From Tritrichomonas musculus (lineage: Eukaryota; Parabasalia; Tritrichomonadida; Tritrichomonadidae), in the NCBI GenBank assembly GCA_039105265.1, contig JAPFFF010000023.1:558001-622000 (forward strand): a stretch of 64,000 nucleotides of DNA, read 5' to 3'. A program made the translations under genes and the position numbers. The notes beneath the pieces were generated by a model. It was not told the origin of the DNA, searched no databases, and saw nothing but the letters and a program-made list of their open reading frames with translations. This document shows, piece after piece, positions 1 through 8,162 of the stretch; the first letter of the stretch is position 1, and the number at the start of each line of letters is the position of its first letter.

Positions 1-243
1 TTTACTCAAGAGCTCGAATTCTAAAATGTTGTTTAAATTAATATCGGGGATTTCGTTGTATACCCAATGATTAATGAATAATTGCATCGTTTTATTGCAG
101 ATACTTGATTTTACCTTATATTTTTGAGTTGTTTTCAGTGAAAAATATATTTCAGGATTTACATCCTTTAAATATTCAAAATGAGATGGAATTAGATAGA
201 TTTCTGATTTTAAAATAAGCTCATATTTATGTTGTCCCTGCAT
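1..243 (-). CDS. BTB/POZ-like protein, 5' part only (runs off the window)
   Basis: An open frame of about 81 residues starts at the ATG at 241-243 and is still open at base 1, so only the N-terminal part is present. Residues about 45-81 (KSSICNKTMQLFINHWVYNE, then IPDINLNNILEFELLSK) resemble the second half of a BTB/POZ fold: a segment of the type 'F..F..YIYTGEIP..L.N..ELL.LA..' that continues into the adaptor helices. The frame stays open upstream to a stop at 316-318, so the true start could be non-ATG or further up. BTB proteins usually act as dimerising adaptors, often for cullin-3. Trichomonads have large families of short BTB, ankyrin and LRR proteins, and this could instead belong to an unnamed one. 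The assignment rests on pattern only. Confidence 0.45.
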   Translation of the reverse strand, partial: MQGQHKYELILKSEIYLIPSHFEYLKDVNPEIYFSLKTTQKYKVKSSICNKTMQLFINHWVYNEIPDINLNNILEFELLSK

Positions 244-616
244 TTTTGAATATTTTATGTCAAATAGATTAGTTTGATAGATATCACTTAAAAAGCCAAA
301 AAAAAATAAGTAGTGTTATATATAAAAGGCGTGATTTATCGCCTATTCGGTCCGATCAAAATATCTCTCCATTTGACCTTTTTAAGGCCAATAAAAAGGT
401 TAAAAAAAATTTTCATAAAGAAGTATTCTCTCATTCCTGATAGATTGCTCAACCATGCTATTTATTTTTGATAATGTATTCATACGTTTTGGATAACTTA
501 TCTTTTTTTTTTTTTTTTTTTTTTTTCGTAAATGAATAATAAATCATTTAAATTAAAATTTAGTTTTCTTCAAAAAAAAAATATTTACATTTTATTATTA
601 CAAATTGCATATATTC
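244..616. other. Intergenic spacer with poly-T tract
   Basis: Spacer between the BTB-like gene start and the 3' end of the PAK-like gene. It holds a run of about 22 T at about 503-526 and otherwise unremarkable AT-rich sequence. No RNA gene or open frame of note was seen. Confidence 0.6.
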
Positions 617-2020
617 CTAGAAATCTGAAAAATCTTCTTCTTCAGCTTCAAGCTTTTCCGCAAGTTCAATGAGCTGTGGTATATATTCAATTCCGCAAGC
701 TTTCTTTAAGAAAGGATGGCGTAAAAGTTCTTCAGCTGTTGGTCTCTTGTATCTGTCTTTTTGTAAGCAATTATCAAGAAAATCTAGAAATGCTGGCGAC
801 CATTTTTCTGGTTCTTTAATTGGGGGCAAACCGTCTGCGATGATCAAGTAAAGAGCTTTCATTGGTGGTACATTAACGTATGGAGGTTCTCCGTCAGCAA
901 GTTCTCTACAAAGAACGCCGAGTGACCAGATATCAACTTCGAAAGTGTAAGGAATGCCTTGAATGACTTCTGGAGCCATCCAATATGGGGTACCAACGAT
1001 AGAGCGACGATTCTTTACATCATCACTGAGTAAAGCTGTATATCCAAAATCTCCTAATTTAAGCTCGCCTTTTTGGTTCAAAAGTACGTTATCCGTTTTT
1101 ATATCACGATGAATCAAGTTATTCTTATGCATATATTTAAGAGCTAAAAGGATTTCGCGAGCGAAATATGCAATATGAGGTTCTTTGCATTCACAAAAAG
1201 TGGCAATCGAGATAAGAGAGCCTGCATCCATGTATTCCATTAATATCCAAAGAGTGTCTTCGATTCTATGTGCCGAATAAAAATTAATGATATGAGGATC
1301 ATTCATTGCTGATAATAAACGTGTTTCATTTAATAAAAAATTTTGATTACGAGGCGTTAATGTAATTTTTTTAACGGCTACTTTACGTCCATCTGGATAT
1401 GTTGCCGAGTAAACTACGCAAGTTGATCCTTCATCAATTTCTTCCATATCTTTGAGGAATGTAGTAGGATCATCATTTTGAACAACGTCTTCTAAATCTG
1501 GTAAATCCAATTTTGGCCTTCTTCGATGGCTGGAACTTGATTCAGATATTTCATCACTCTCTTCTTCCTCCTCTTCGAAGTCTAAATCCATTTGTGGTGG
1601 AGGAGGAACAGGATGCTGTAAGAAATTTATAGCGCTAATGACGGCTTCTGGATTATCTACAACTTCTTTTTTTTTAAAACCACTATTTTTTACTATCCTT
1701 TCCCACTCTGGCGGAAGACCTGTAAACCCTGTTTCAGAGTTGAAATCAACATGTAAAACGTGATTTATAGAAAAAGGTCTCGAAATAACATTTCCATTAA
1801 AAACTGTGCATGTATCAGGAAGGAGATCCGGCGATATACCTCTATTAGTAAAATTTGCAATTTGATTTTGGTTAAGAACGCCTTGTAAAACTTTTGGGAC
1901 GTTTTGAAATTGTCCAGTTTCACTATCAACTTTAATTTCGACACCTCTTTCGATGTTGTAAGGCATTGTAATTACTTTTCCTTTTTCTTTTTTGTATTGC
2001 TTTTTATGATGGATTTTCAT
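617..2020 (-). CDS. p21-activated (PAK/STE20-type) serine/threonine protein kinase
   Basis: A 467-residue PAK-like kinase. A CRIB/PBD motif lies at residues 78-106 (ISRPFSINHVLHVDF, then TGFTGLPPEW), the site that binds active Rho-family GTPases. A second partial PBD-like stretch precedes it at about 27-55 (VDSETGQFQNVP). A Pro-rich and acidic linker follows (137-160). The kinase domain spans about 190-460: Lys217 in VAVKK, Glu232, HRDIKTDN at 304-311, DFG at 324-326 and APE at 349-351, all intact. The glycine loop is degenerate: IDEGSTCVV replaces IGEGSTGVV, so two of the three glycines are gone. PAKs control the actin cytoskeleton and MAP-kinase signalling. The first 18 residues are Lys-rich and look non-conserved. 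Met19 (ATG ending at 1966), preceded by a TCATA initiator-like motif, may be the real start. Confidence 0.92.
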   Translation of the reverse strand: MKIHHKKQYKKEKGKVITMPYNIERGVEIKVDSETGQFQNVPKVLQGVLNQNQIANFTNRGISPDLLPDTCTVFNGNVISRPFSINHVLHVDFNSETGFTGLPPEWERIVKNSGFKKKEVVDNPEAVISAINFLQHPVPPPPQMDLDFEEEEEESDEISESSSSHRRRPKLDLPDLEDVVQNDDPTTFLKDMEEIDEGSTCVVYSATYPDGRKVAVKKITLTPRNQNFLLNETRLLSAMNDPHIINFYSAHRIEDTLWILMEYMDAGSLISIATFCECKEPHIAYFAREILLALKYMHKNNLIHRDIKTDNVLLNQKGELKLGDFGYTALLSDDVKNRRSIVGTPYWMAPEVIQGIPYTFEVDIWSLGVLCRELADGEPPYVNVPPMKALYLIIADGLPPIKEPEKWSPAFLDFLDNCLQKDRYKRPTAEELLRHPFLKKACGIEYIPQLIELAEKLEAEEEDFSDF

Positions 2021-3600
2021 TTATAAAATTTATGTTATTGCATATTATTATTCAAAATTCTAATCGGGCTTAACTTTTTGAGATAATTAGAGAACTTTTT
2101 AAAACTTTTTAAAAGGAATAAGTGAAAAATTTTAAGACATAGGTATGGCGATCGGAAGTGAAGTGTCAAATAATAAAAATAAAACTTAAAAAATTCATAG
2201 ATCTCAAAATAAACCATTTAATTAAATGTTATATGATATATTGATTCTAAATTGTGAATAAAAAATAAAATTTTATATGCAGGATTTAAGATATAAAATA
2301 AATAATATTTTCATTCAAATTTGAGACATGTTATATGAAAAATATAATTCATTTTAAGCTTTTTTGTAATATTTTATAAACTATTCGCATATTAAACCAT
2401 TTGGATATTTTTAAATATTTTAAAATTACCAGGAAAAAATAATAAAACTTATCAAATAATAAATTTGATATTATATTTTTTAATCATTTCATATAAATCA
2501 ATCAAAAAATTGGAAAAAAGAAATTAAGATGATCTATATCATAGGAAAGAACAATTTTTTAAATTCATTATGGAAAAAATATAAAAATTATTTATCCTAA
2601 ATAATTCAAAATTGGAAAAAACGAACTGATTTTAGTTTTTTCTTCTTTGTAAACAATATACTTTATTTTTTTAAGCACACGTTACTTATATTATATATTT
2701 TCAATTTTCAGATCTAAAATGAATGTCCAAAAATTTATCTTAGAGAAGCTACTTTCTTTTTTGGTGTCATATGTTTTCTCTTCAATATTGTTTACTCGAA
2801 AATCTTTTCATTAGTCGGAAAATTATAAAACAATTTCATTTATATATGTGAAAAAACGATTATTTTCAATTGAATTTCCTAATTGATCATATCTTGAAAT
2901 TGATATAGATAATTTTAAAAATAATTAATTTATAAATATTATATTATAATATTATTCCTAAATACAAAATATCAACTCATTCCATGGATTTTTTTTTTAA
3001 TTTTTCTAATGATTTTAAGGGACCACTATCATATTTTTTTGTAAACATTTCAATATTGAGAAAACTCATAGAAAAGAAAATTCAATAGTTGTTATCTCGG
3101 AAAAAGTTTAAAACTTTAAAATTTCACCATTCCGATCATTTTTGTAAAATTTTTACTCCTTTCAACTTTTAAATTTTTATTGAAAAAAGGGAATAGGCTT
3201 AAAAGAAGAATAGAAATAAATGATATGTAATTTATATAATTTATATATACCAAAATATAGCAAAAATACTCAAGAAATAATTTTTTTTAAGTCAATTAAT
3301 TTTGTGATAACTCATAGAATTTTTAACATAGAATTTGATAGTGGTCCCTTAAGACAAAATCGTTTTGATAATGGAATAGAACTCGTATTTTTTAAACAAT
3401 TAAAATTATTTAGATAACTAGGCAATTTCCTATTTCTTGAAAAAAGCATTAATGATTTGTTCATACAATACCTATATGATAATTTTTTTTTTTTTCCTTT
3501 GTTTGAGATCATTAAATTTTCACATTATTAATCCTTTCATTTAACATTATTGTATTAATAAAGGCATATATATATAAAATATACATCATTTATAAATTTA
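2021..3600. other. AT-rich intergenic spacer
   Basis: 1.6 kb with no convincing gene. Short open frames here have the composition of random AT-rich sequence. The only structure seen is a 17-bp inverted repeat, listed separately. Confidence 0.6.
3015..3353. repeat. Pair of 17-bp inverted repeats, 339 bp end to end
   Basis: TTAAGGGACCACTATCA at 3015-3031 is the exact reverse complement of TGATAGTGGTCCCTTAA at 3337-3353. Seven of the 17 bases are G or C, which makes chance pairing in this AT-rich context unlikely. It may be the remnant of a miniature inverted-repeat element. No target duplication could be recognised. Confidence 0.4.
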
Positions 3601-4884
3601 TCATACTAAATTTAATAACCTTTTGGAGTAAGATAAAATTGTTTCCTTCAATGATAAATTATTGAATCTAGCAAGCAAATTTATCTCATTTTGTATTGAA
3701 TATATAATCATCCTTTGTTCAAGATAATTAACTTCAGCCATTTCTTTATAATATTTTAGCACATATGTAATAATAGTTTGATAATCTTCCTTCTTTTGCA
3801 ATGGATCCATTTCACTGTTTGCCCATCTCCATGGCATATCCATGCATATGAAGAAAATCCGAAAATCATAGTCTATTGGAGCAATCATTGCATCATTAAA
3901 GTCAATAAAATATAATTTTTCTCCATCAACAAGAATATTGTCAAAATGGAGATCATTATGAATCCAAACAAAGTTGTTGTCAATTAAAAATCTATCAAAT
4001 AATGCAAATGCAGCTTCAAAAATTTTTCTTTCTTCTTCATTAAAACATTCTTTTGTTTTTTCATAGCATTTTTTTACATCATTTTTAAAATATTCGCACC
4101 AGTTTCCATTAAAATCAGCTTTTTGATGAATTTCTTTCACAATTTCAACAATTTTCTTTATTGTTTCTTCTTTTTGTTCTTCATTCATCTTGTACCAGTA
4201 ATAATAGAGGGATTTTCCATTGATTTTTTGCATGATTTCATATACAAAAGGAATCAAACTTTTTGAATCATCATAACGATAGAGCTTTGGAAAATGAGTC
4301 GAATTTGAATGCTTTATGTAAAATGATGATTCCTTTAAAAATTCGGATTCTAAATCTGGATTGGAACAAACTTTAATTATATATTGATCACATACATTAA
4401 AAATGTCGTTATTAAAGCCTGCGTTGATTTCAGTAATTGGCATTGTATTCAATAGAATTTTTTTATTCGATTCTGCTATAATATATGCTGTTTTGAGGCG
4501 TGCTTTGGTCAAATCTTCAATGACCTCGAATGAATAAGAGATTATTTTTGATGTGAGCTGAAAGTTAGGATCAATTGTTCTGAAAAAGTTGAAATATGAT
4601 TCTTGATAAGATTCCAAAGATTGTATAGCTTCTTCTTCTTGATGAGCAAATTCCAATGTTATATTTCGAAATTCTGTAAAAATAACTTTTGTTGTACGAG
4701 TTTTGCATGCTTTTTTTTCGTTATCAAAGATTAGAATTCCGATACTACCAACTTGAAGTAGTTGATTTGGAAGGCTGTTATGATTATTATAAATAAAAAT
4801 TGACGATGTTTTTGTTCCTTTTAATACATGTGATATCGATTTGTCATTATCCTTTTCAAAATGCCAAGTAGGATATGTTTCCAT
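3601..4884 (-). CDS. ASCH domain-aminoglycoside/choline phosphotransferase fusion protein
   Basis: 427 residues in two parts. Residues about 4-122 form an ASCH domain: YPTWHF near the start, the LKGTKTSS motif at 21-28, the GSIGILIFDNE strand, TTKVIFTEF, a Glu-rich helix and SYFNFFR, all in the order seen in bacterial stand-alone ASCH proteins. Residues about 140-425 are an APH/choline-kinase fold: a probable ATP-binding Lys171 (YIIKVC), the Brenner box HNDLHFDN at 309-316 with catalytic Asp311 and Asn316, and FIDFND at 326-331 with metal-binding Asp328. APH-family enzymes phosphorylate small molecules or proteins; ASCH domains bind RNA or modified nucleosides. The substrate cannot be told from sequence. 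The ASCH half looks bacterial, which would fit lateral transfer (inference). It is flanked by AT-rich spacers, with no partner gene. Confidence 0.87.
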   Translation of the reverse strand: METYPTWHFEKDNDKSISHVLKGTKTSSIFIYNNHNSLPNQLLQVGSIGILIFDNEKKACKTRTTKVIFTEFRNITLEFAHQEEEAIQSLESYQESYFNFFRTIDPNFQLTSKIISYSFEVIEDLTKARLKTAYIIAESNKKILLNTMPITEINAGFNNDIFNVCDQYIIKVCSNPDLESEFLKESSFYIKHSNSTHFPKLYRYDDSKSLIPFVYEIMQKINGKSLYYYWYKMNEEQKEETIKKIVEIVKEIHQKADFNGNWCEYFKNDVKKCYEKTKECFNEEERKIFEAAFALFDRFLIDNNFVWIHNDLHFDNILVDGEKLYFIDFNDAMIAPIDYDFRIFFICMDMPWRWANSEMDPLQKKEDYQTIITYVLKYYKEMAEVNYLEQRMIIYSIQNEINLLARFNNLSLKETILSYSKRLLNLV

Positions 4885-5553
4885 ATGACTTTTAAATTTT
4901 AACGGTCATTAACTTTTATGCATATATGTATTTTTAGCAAATTACTTTCATAGCAATCAATTGATGAAAAGCCTTGTGCTCATATAAAAAAAATATGAGT
5001 TTATCGAAATAAATCATTTTCATATGTTTTTACTATTAAATATTTATTTATGTTATACAAATAATAATTGGGATTTAATTTTAAGCATATGTTGCTTATT
5101 TTAAAAGATATCTTTTAGAAAAATATTATTTTTGTAAATTATTCAAAATATTGAAATACTATTGAAATTTGATTAATCAAATATAATAACTTACGTTAAA
5201 GTAAAAAGGTATAACTCATCAAAAAAAAATAAGCTTTTTAAATGTAATACATTTTTTCATGTCAGATTGGGAAAGAATTAAAGAACAAAAACTGCTATGT
5301 ATTTAATCAAAGGGAAAGATGATATTGAAATTAACAAAATATTGTTAGCAATTTATGATTATTCACTAACCCTTACGGCCGTAGGCCGTAATTGGAGAGT
5401 GAAAATTGTTAGAAATAATTCAATTTTATTTTCTAAATTCATGATAACATTGCAGATTTTTAGATTGAAAAAATCAATTAACTACAAACCAAACTGTTTG
5501 GTATATGTATTATCATAGAAATCATTACAGAATAATTTATTGTAAGTTCAATT

Positions 5554-5558
<5 letters not shown>
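4885..5558. other. AT-rich intergenic spacer
   Basis: No convincing gene. A 73-codon frame at 5297-5518 has no recognisable domain and random-looking composition. Confidence 0.55.

Positions 5559-5594
<36 letters not shown>
5559..5594. repeat. (TA)n microsatellite
   Basis: An uninterrupted TA run of about 36 bp. It lies just beyond the 3' side of the broken retrotransposon and may mark its insertion point or tail. Confidence 0.85.
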
Positions 5595-5598
<4 letters not shown>

Positions 5599-5599
5599 C

Positions 5600-6432
5600 C
5601 TCTCGTATGGATTAAAACGTTTATTAAATCATTAGAGTAAGTATAAAACACTAATAAGCGAGAGGGATGATTCACTCACAAAAAGAAGGGGTATGCCCCA
5701 AAAAAGAAACTGCCCAATTATCAGATGAGGAGTGTTGGACTCCCTCCTCATTGGTATCGGAGGCAGACTGGGTACCAAGTGCTTGGTTCCAAAGAGGGGT
5801 GGTGCCTGAGTTTTCTAGAATGTCAATTTAATTATCTGAAATTGGGTCAGACGGAGAGTCCGATTTGTCAACATCTGTATCTATGTACGATATAATGGAT
5901 TCACGTAAAGGAGCTGCAACGATCCTCCCAGCTACTTTGAATGCATCTTTGGTCGTATTAGTCACTTTTTTCAGTTCATTAATCGTGTCTTCCGGTATAG
6001 CACCAAGGGAGGAGACTATAAACGCAAAGAACGAACACACAGTGGTTCAATTGGTTTCTGCAATCTTCAATAAGATTCTCGTACTTGTTAATCTTTTTCC
6101 TGCGGCGGATTGTTAAGGTAGATTCGTTATCTTCACCAGACACCATTCCGTTAGGGATGGTGAATTCCGCTATCATCAACTGGTCGCCGTCCCACTACCA
6201 TACATCAGGTTTAAGGGATGCGTTGCCACCTGTGATCTGTTCGCTGCAGTATTATAGTAGAGGCTCCCCTACCGCTAAGCCTATACTGCAGGGCACCCCA
6301 GAGGTACCCCCGCACTATTCCAGGTTTTCGCACCCCCTGGTCCCACTTCAAAAAGGCTCCACATTCAAAAAGTTCATAACAAAAAAATTCCAAACTAAAA
6401 CTTTTATCGTCTCGTTATCAAAATTATTTTAA
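5600..6432 (-). pseudogene. Non-LTR retrotransposon 3' part: restriction-enzyme-like endonuclease remnant
   Basis: On the minus strand three overlapping frames (6393-6211, 6179-5979, 6040-5828) join into the C-terminal endonuclease of a reverse-transcriptase polyprotein. They read a KPD motif with AEFTIPNGM about 12 residues later (the PD...E active site), then INKYENLIEDCR, then IVSSLGAIPEDTINELKKV, an order typical of R2/CRE/NeSL-type non-LTR elements. At least two frameshifts and one in-frame TAG after KPDVW break it. The region is much richer in GC than its surroundings. It is a dead, truncated copy; the reverse-transcriptase domain is not present in the window. Confidence 0.72.
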
Positions 6433-6739
6433 CCCAAAAAAACCGACCTAAATGAATTTGTGGGATAAATCCCACCTGGGGCATATCCCCCAGATGGTCT
6501 GGGTTAAAGCCTAGCATGCATCCTCCCTCTTTTGCTTACGCATTTTTTTTTTTTTTTTTTTTTGCTCTCTCTCTCCCCCCCCCCGCTGGGGGGGGGGGCT
6601 TAGATTACCCTTCGGGCTATATATCTAAACACCTCGCTAATATAGAATCTTTTTTATTATATATATAGTAGTATATATGAATGGCGTGATTTCTTAACGT
6701 AAAGAAAAGTCCCTTCCATTCAAGAAGTTGTTTTACAAT
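6433..6739. repeat. Low-complexity block: T21, CT repeat, C10-GCT-G11 hairpin
   Basis: T21 at 6543-6563 is followed by a short CT repeat, ten C (6575-6584), GCT, then eleven G (6588-6598). The C and G runs can fold into a perfect hairpin. GGGGCAT/CCCC-type stems on either side (about 6459-6475 and, inverted, about 5687-5700) look like related element ends in opposite orientation. The block sits inside the broken retrotransposon, so it probably belongs to a sequence inserted between the zinc-knuckle and endonuclease parts. Confidence 0.5.
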
Positions 6740-7165
6740 GATTGAAAAGTACCCGTCGCTCAATCCAGAGGAAGAACAAACACCGATAGCTATAGAATAG
6801 GCTTACTTTTTAGAAGATGGACAGCAGAAACCTGCGAAATTTAACCGATATTATTTTCATTTTCTACAAGAATGATGCACTTCAAATAGGGGTGAATCTA
6901 TTATTGGCGTTCGAAATATATTTATGTTGGCAAGAAGAAGGAAGATTGAATTTACTCTTGGTGTGAGAAAATATAGACGAGACGAAAATAATGCACTTAA
7001 AAGAGATAACCCAAAATTCACAGATGACCAAATATACAGAGCTATTGAAGAAGACAAAAAGAGTGAGGTATTCATTAGCATAAATTCATGGTTAAATCAA
7101 CAGAATGATTTAAGCGAAGTGTGGAATGATATGAGAGCAGCTATTGAAGCTAAATTTACGATAAC
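6739..7165 (+). pseudogene. Unidentified broken coding frame inside the retrotransposon mosaic
   Basis: A single plus-strand frame runs from the ATG at 6739 to about 7165, broken only by TAG after residue 20 and TGA after residue 45. Its composition is protein-like: IIGVRNIFMLARRRKIEFTL, then KYRRDENNALKRDNPKFTDD, then EVFISINSWLNQQNDLSEVW. I do not recognise the family. It runs opposite to the retrotransposon fragments on both sides and separates them, so it is probably part of another mobile element nested there. After about 7165 the open frame merely continues into the antisense of the zinc-knuckle segment. Confidence 0.45.
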
Positions 7166-7414
7166 TCATTTCTTTTCTGTGAGATACTTACAAAGCACCT
7201 TAATAACTTCATCTAGTCTCTTTGAATACTTGTGTCTAATCCGCTTGTACCCGTTTAAAATGTGGTTGAGGTTTTCAAACTGATCACAACAAATGCAGTG
7301 GTTACTAACTTGAGAGTTTCTGTGAGCCGCTAAAGATGCAGTCATGAGGGTGTTTGTTCGAGCTTTGATGGCGAATCTGACGATAGAATCAGCCAGTAAA
7401 GCGTTAGGTTTCAT
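7166..7414 (-). pseudogene. Non-LTR retrotransposon fragment with zinc-knuckle (CCHC-like) motif
   Basis: An 82-residue frame reading KARTNTLMTASLAAHRN, then CICCDQFENLNHILNGYKRI, then KRLDEVIKVLCKYL. It matches the CxxC...HxxxxC knuckle found just before the endonuclease in R2/CRE/NeSL-type elements, followed by the usual 'Y..RHD.V...L' helix. The last knuckle ligand is Tyr instead of Cys, so the site is damaged. It is the upstream part of the element whose endonuclease lies at 5828-6400, separated from it by about 0.8 kb of foreign sequence. The frame begins immediately next to a truncated tRNA. Confidence 0.62.
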
Positions 7415-7417
7415 AAA

Positions 7418-7474
7418 GAAGTTACGACTTCCAGATTAACAGTCTGGCACTCTAACCAACTGAGTAAGGGAGGA
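7418..7474 (-). tRNA. Truncated tRNA-Asn (GTT), 5' three quarters only
   Basis: Read on the minus strand from 7474: acceptor strand TCCTCCC, D arm ACTC-AGTTGGTTA-GAGT (perfect stem), anticodon arm CCAGA-CTGTTAA-TCTGG with anticodon GTT (Asn), variable loop AAGTC, and the start of the T arm (GTAAC, TTC). The expected GA..TCC half of the T loop, the T stem return strand and the acceptor return strand are missing. Retrotransposon sequence takes over instead. It cannot fold into a complete tRNA and should be treated as a broken target-site copy. Confidence 0.72.
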
Positions 7475-7646
7475 AGTCTAATTATCAATTTTGTTTCGTG
7501 ATTTGAATGAGCAAAGATTATATCTGGAAAAAAATGCTTTTTATCTTGATTTCTTGTTTTATTATTTTTATTCATTTAATAAAACTTTATTTTTAACTCA
7601 AAAATAAATAACATATCTAAATATTATTTAATGCAATACGCTTATA

Positions 7647-8125
7647 TAGGCTTGTTATTCTCCGATTCTCGAGATCGATAAATGATTGACTTTATGATAT
7701 CGATGCATAAATATACACAGATTCTCGAGATCGATGTCAGAGATCGAGAATTTTTTTTCTCAGCTTTTGATATCAGAATTATCAATTAAACTTTTTGATA
7801 AAAAATATGATCGTAATTTAATCTCAAATATTTCATAAAAAAGAATGCATTTTTTTGATTTTAATATTAAAATAAACATCAATACATTTAATTATTTATT
7901 TTTAAATATTTTAAAATCACAAATATCAATTATAAAAAAAGATAAATCTGTTTGAGATCTCGAGATCTCGTAATTGATATCAAGTTTACAATTATTTTTA
8001 TATCACATTTCATGTCTGATATCTTGATAATCGATAATCTCGATATCAGATTTTTAAACTGATAATCGAGTATCAGATGTAAAAAAGTGACGTTTTTGAT
8101 ATCGATTCTCAAAATAACAAGTCTA
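7647..8125. mobile_element. hAT-like miniature element, copy A (479 bp)
   Basis: It begins TAGGCTTGTTATT and ends in the inverted counterpart AATAACAAGTCTA. It is flanked by 8-bp direct repeats CGCTTATA (7639-7646) and CACTTATA (8126-8133), one mismatch apart. The interior is rich in GATATC, CGAGATC and CTCGAG palindromes. There is no transposase; open frames inside are by-products. Copies B (16841-17312) and C (23848-25506) are the same family. The 8-bp duplication suggests the hAT superfamily. Confidence 0.88.
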
Positions 8126-8162
8126 CACTTATATAAAAAATAATAAAATGTAAATCAAGCAA

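Noticed and set aside
1966-2020. Spliceosomal intron at the start of the PAK gene (and elsewhere)
   Set aside because: The trichomonad intron signature (GTATGT ... ACTAACACACAG) was not seen in any gene; an alternative ATG explains the non-conserved N-terminus better.
3220-3417. 65-codon frame at 3220-3417 (and antisense 3312-3512)
   Set aside because: Random AT-rich composition (Ile, Asn, Phe, Lys, Tyr), no domain, and it overlaps an inverted repeat.
5297-5518. 73-codon plus-strand frame at 5297-5518
   Set aside because: No recognisable motif and no coding bias relative to the flanking spacer.
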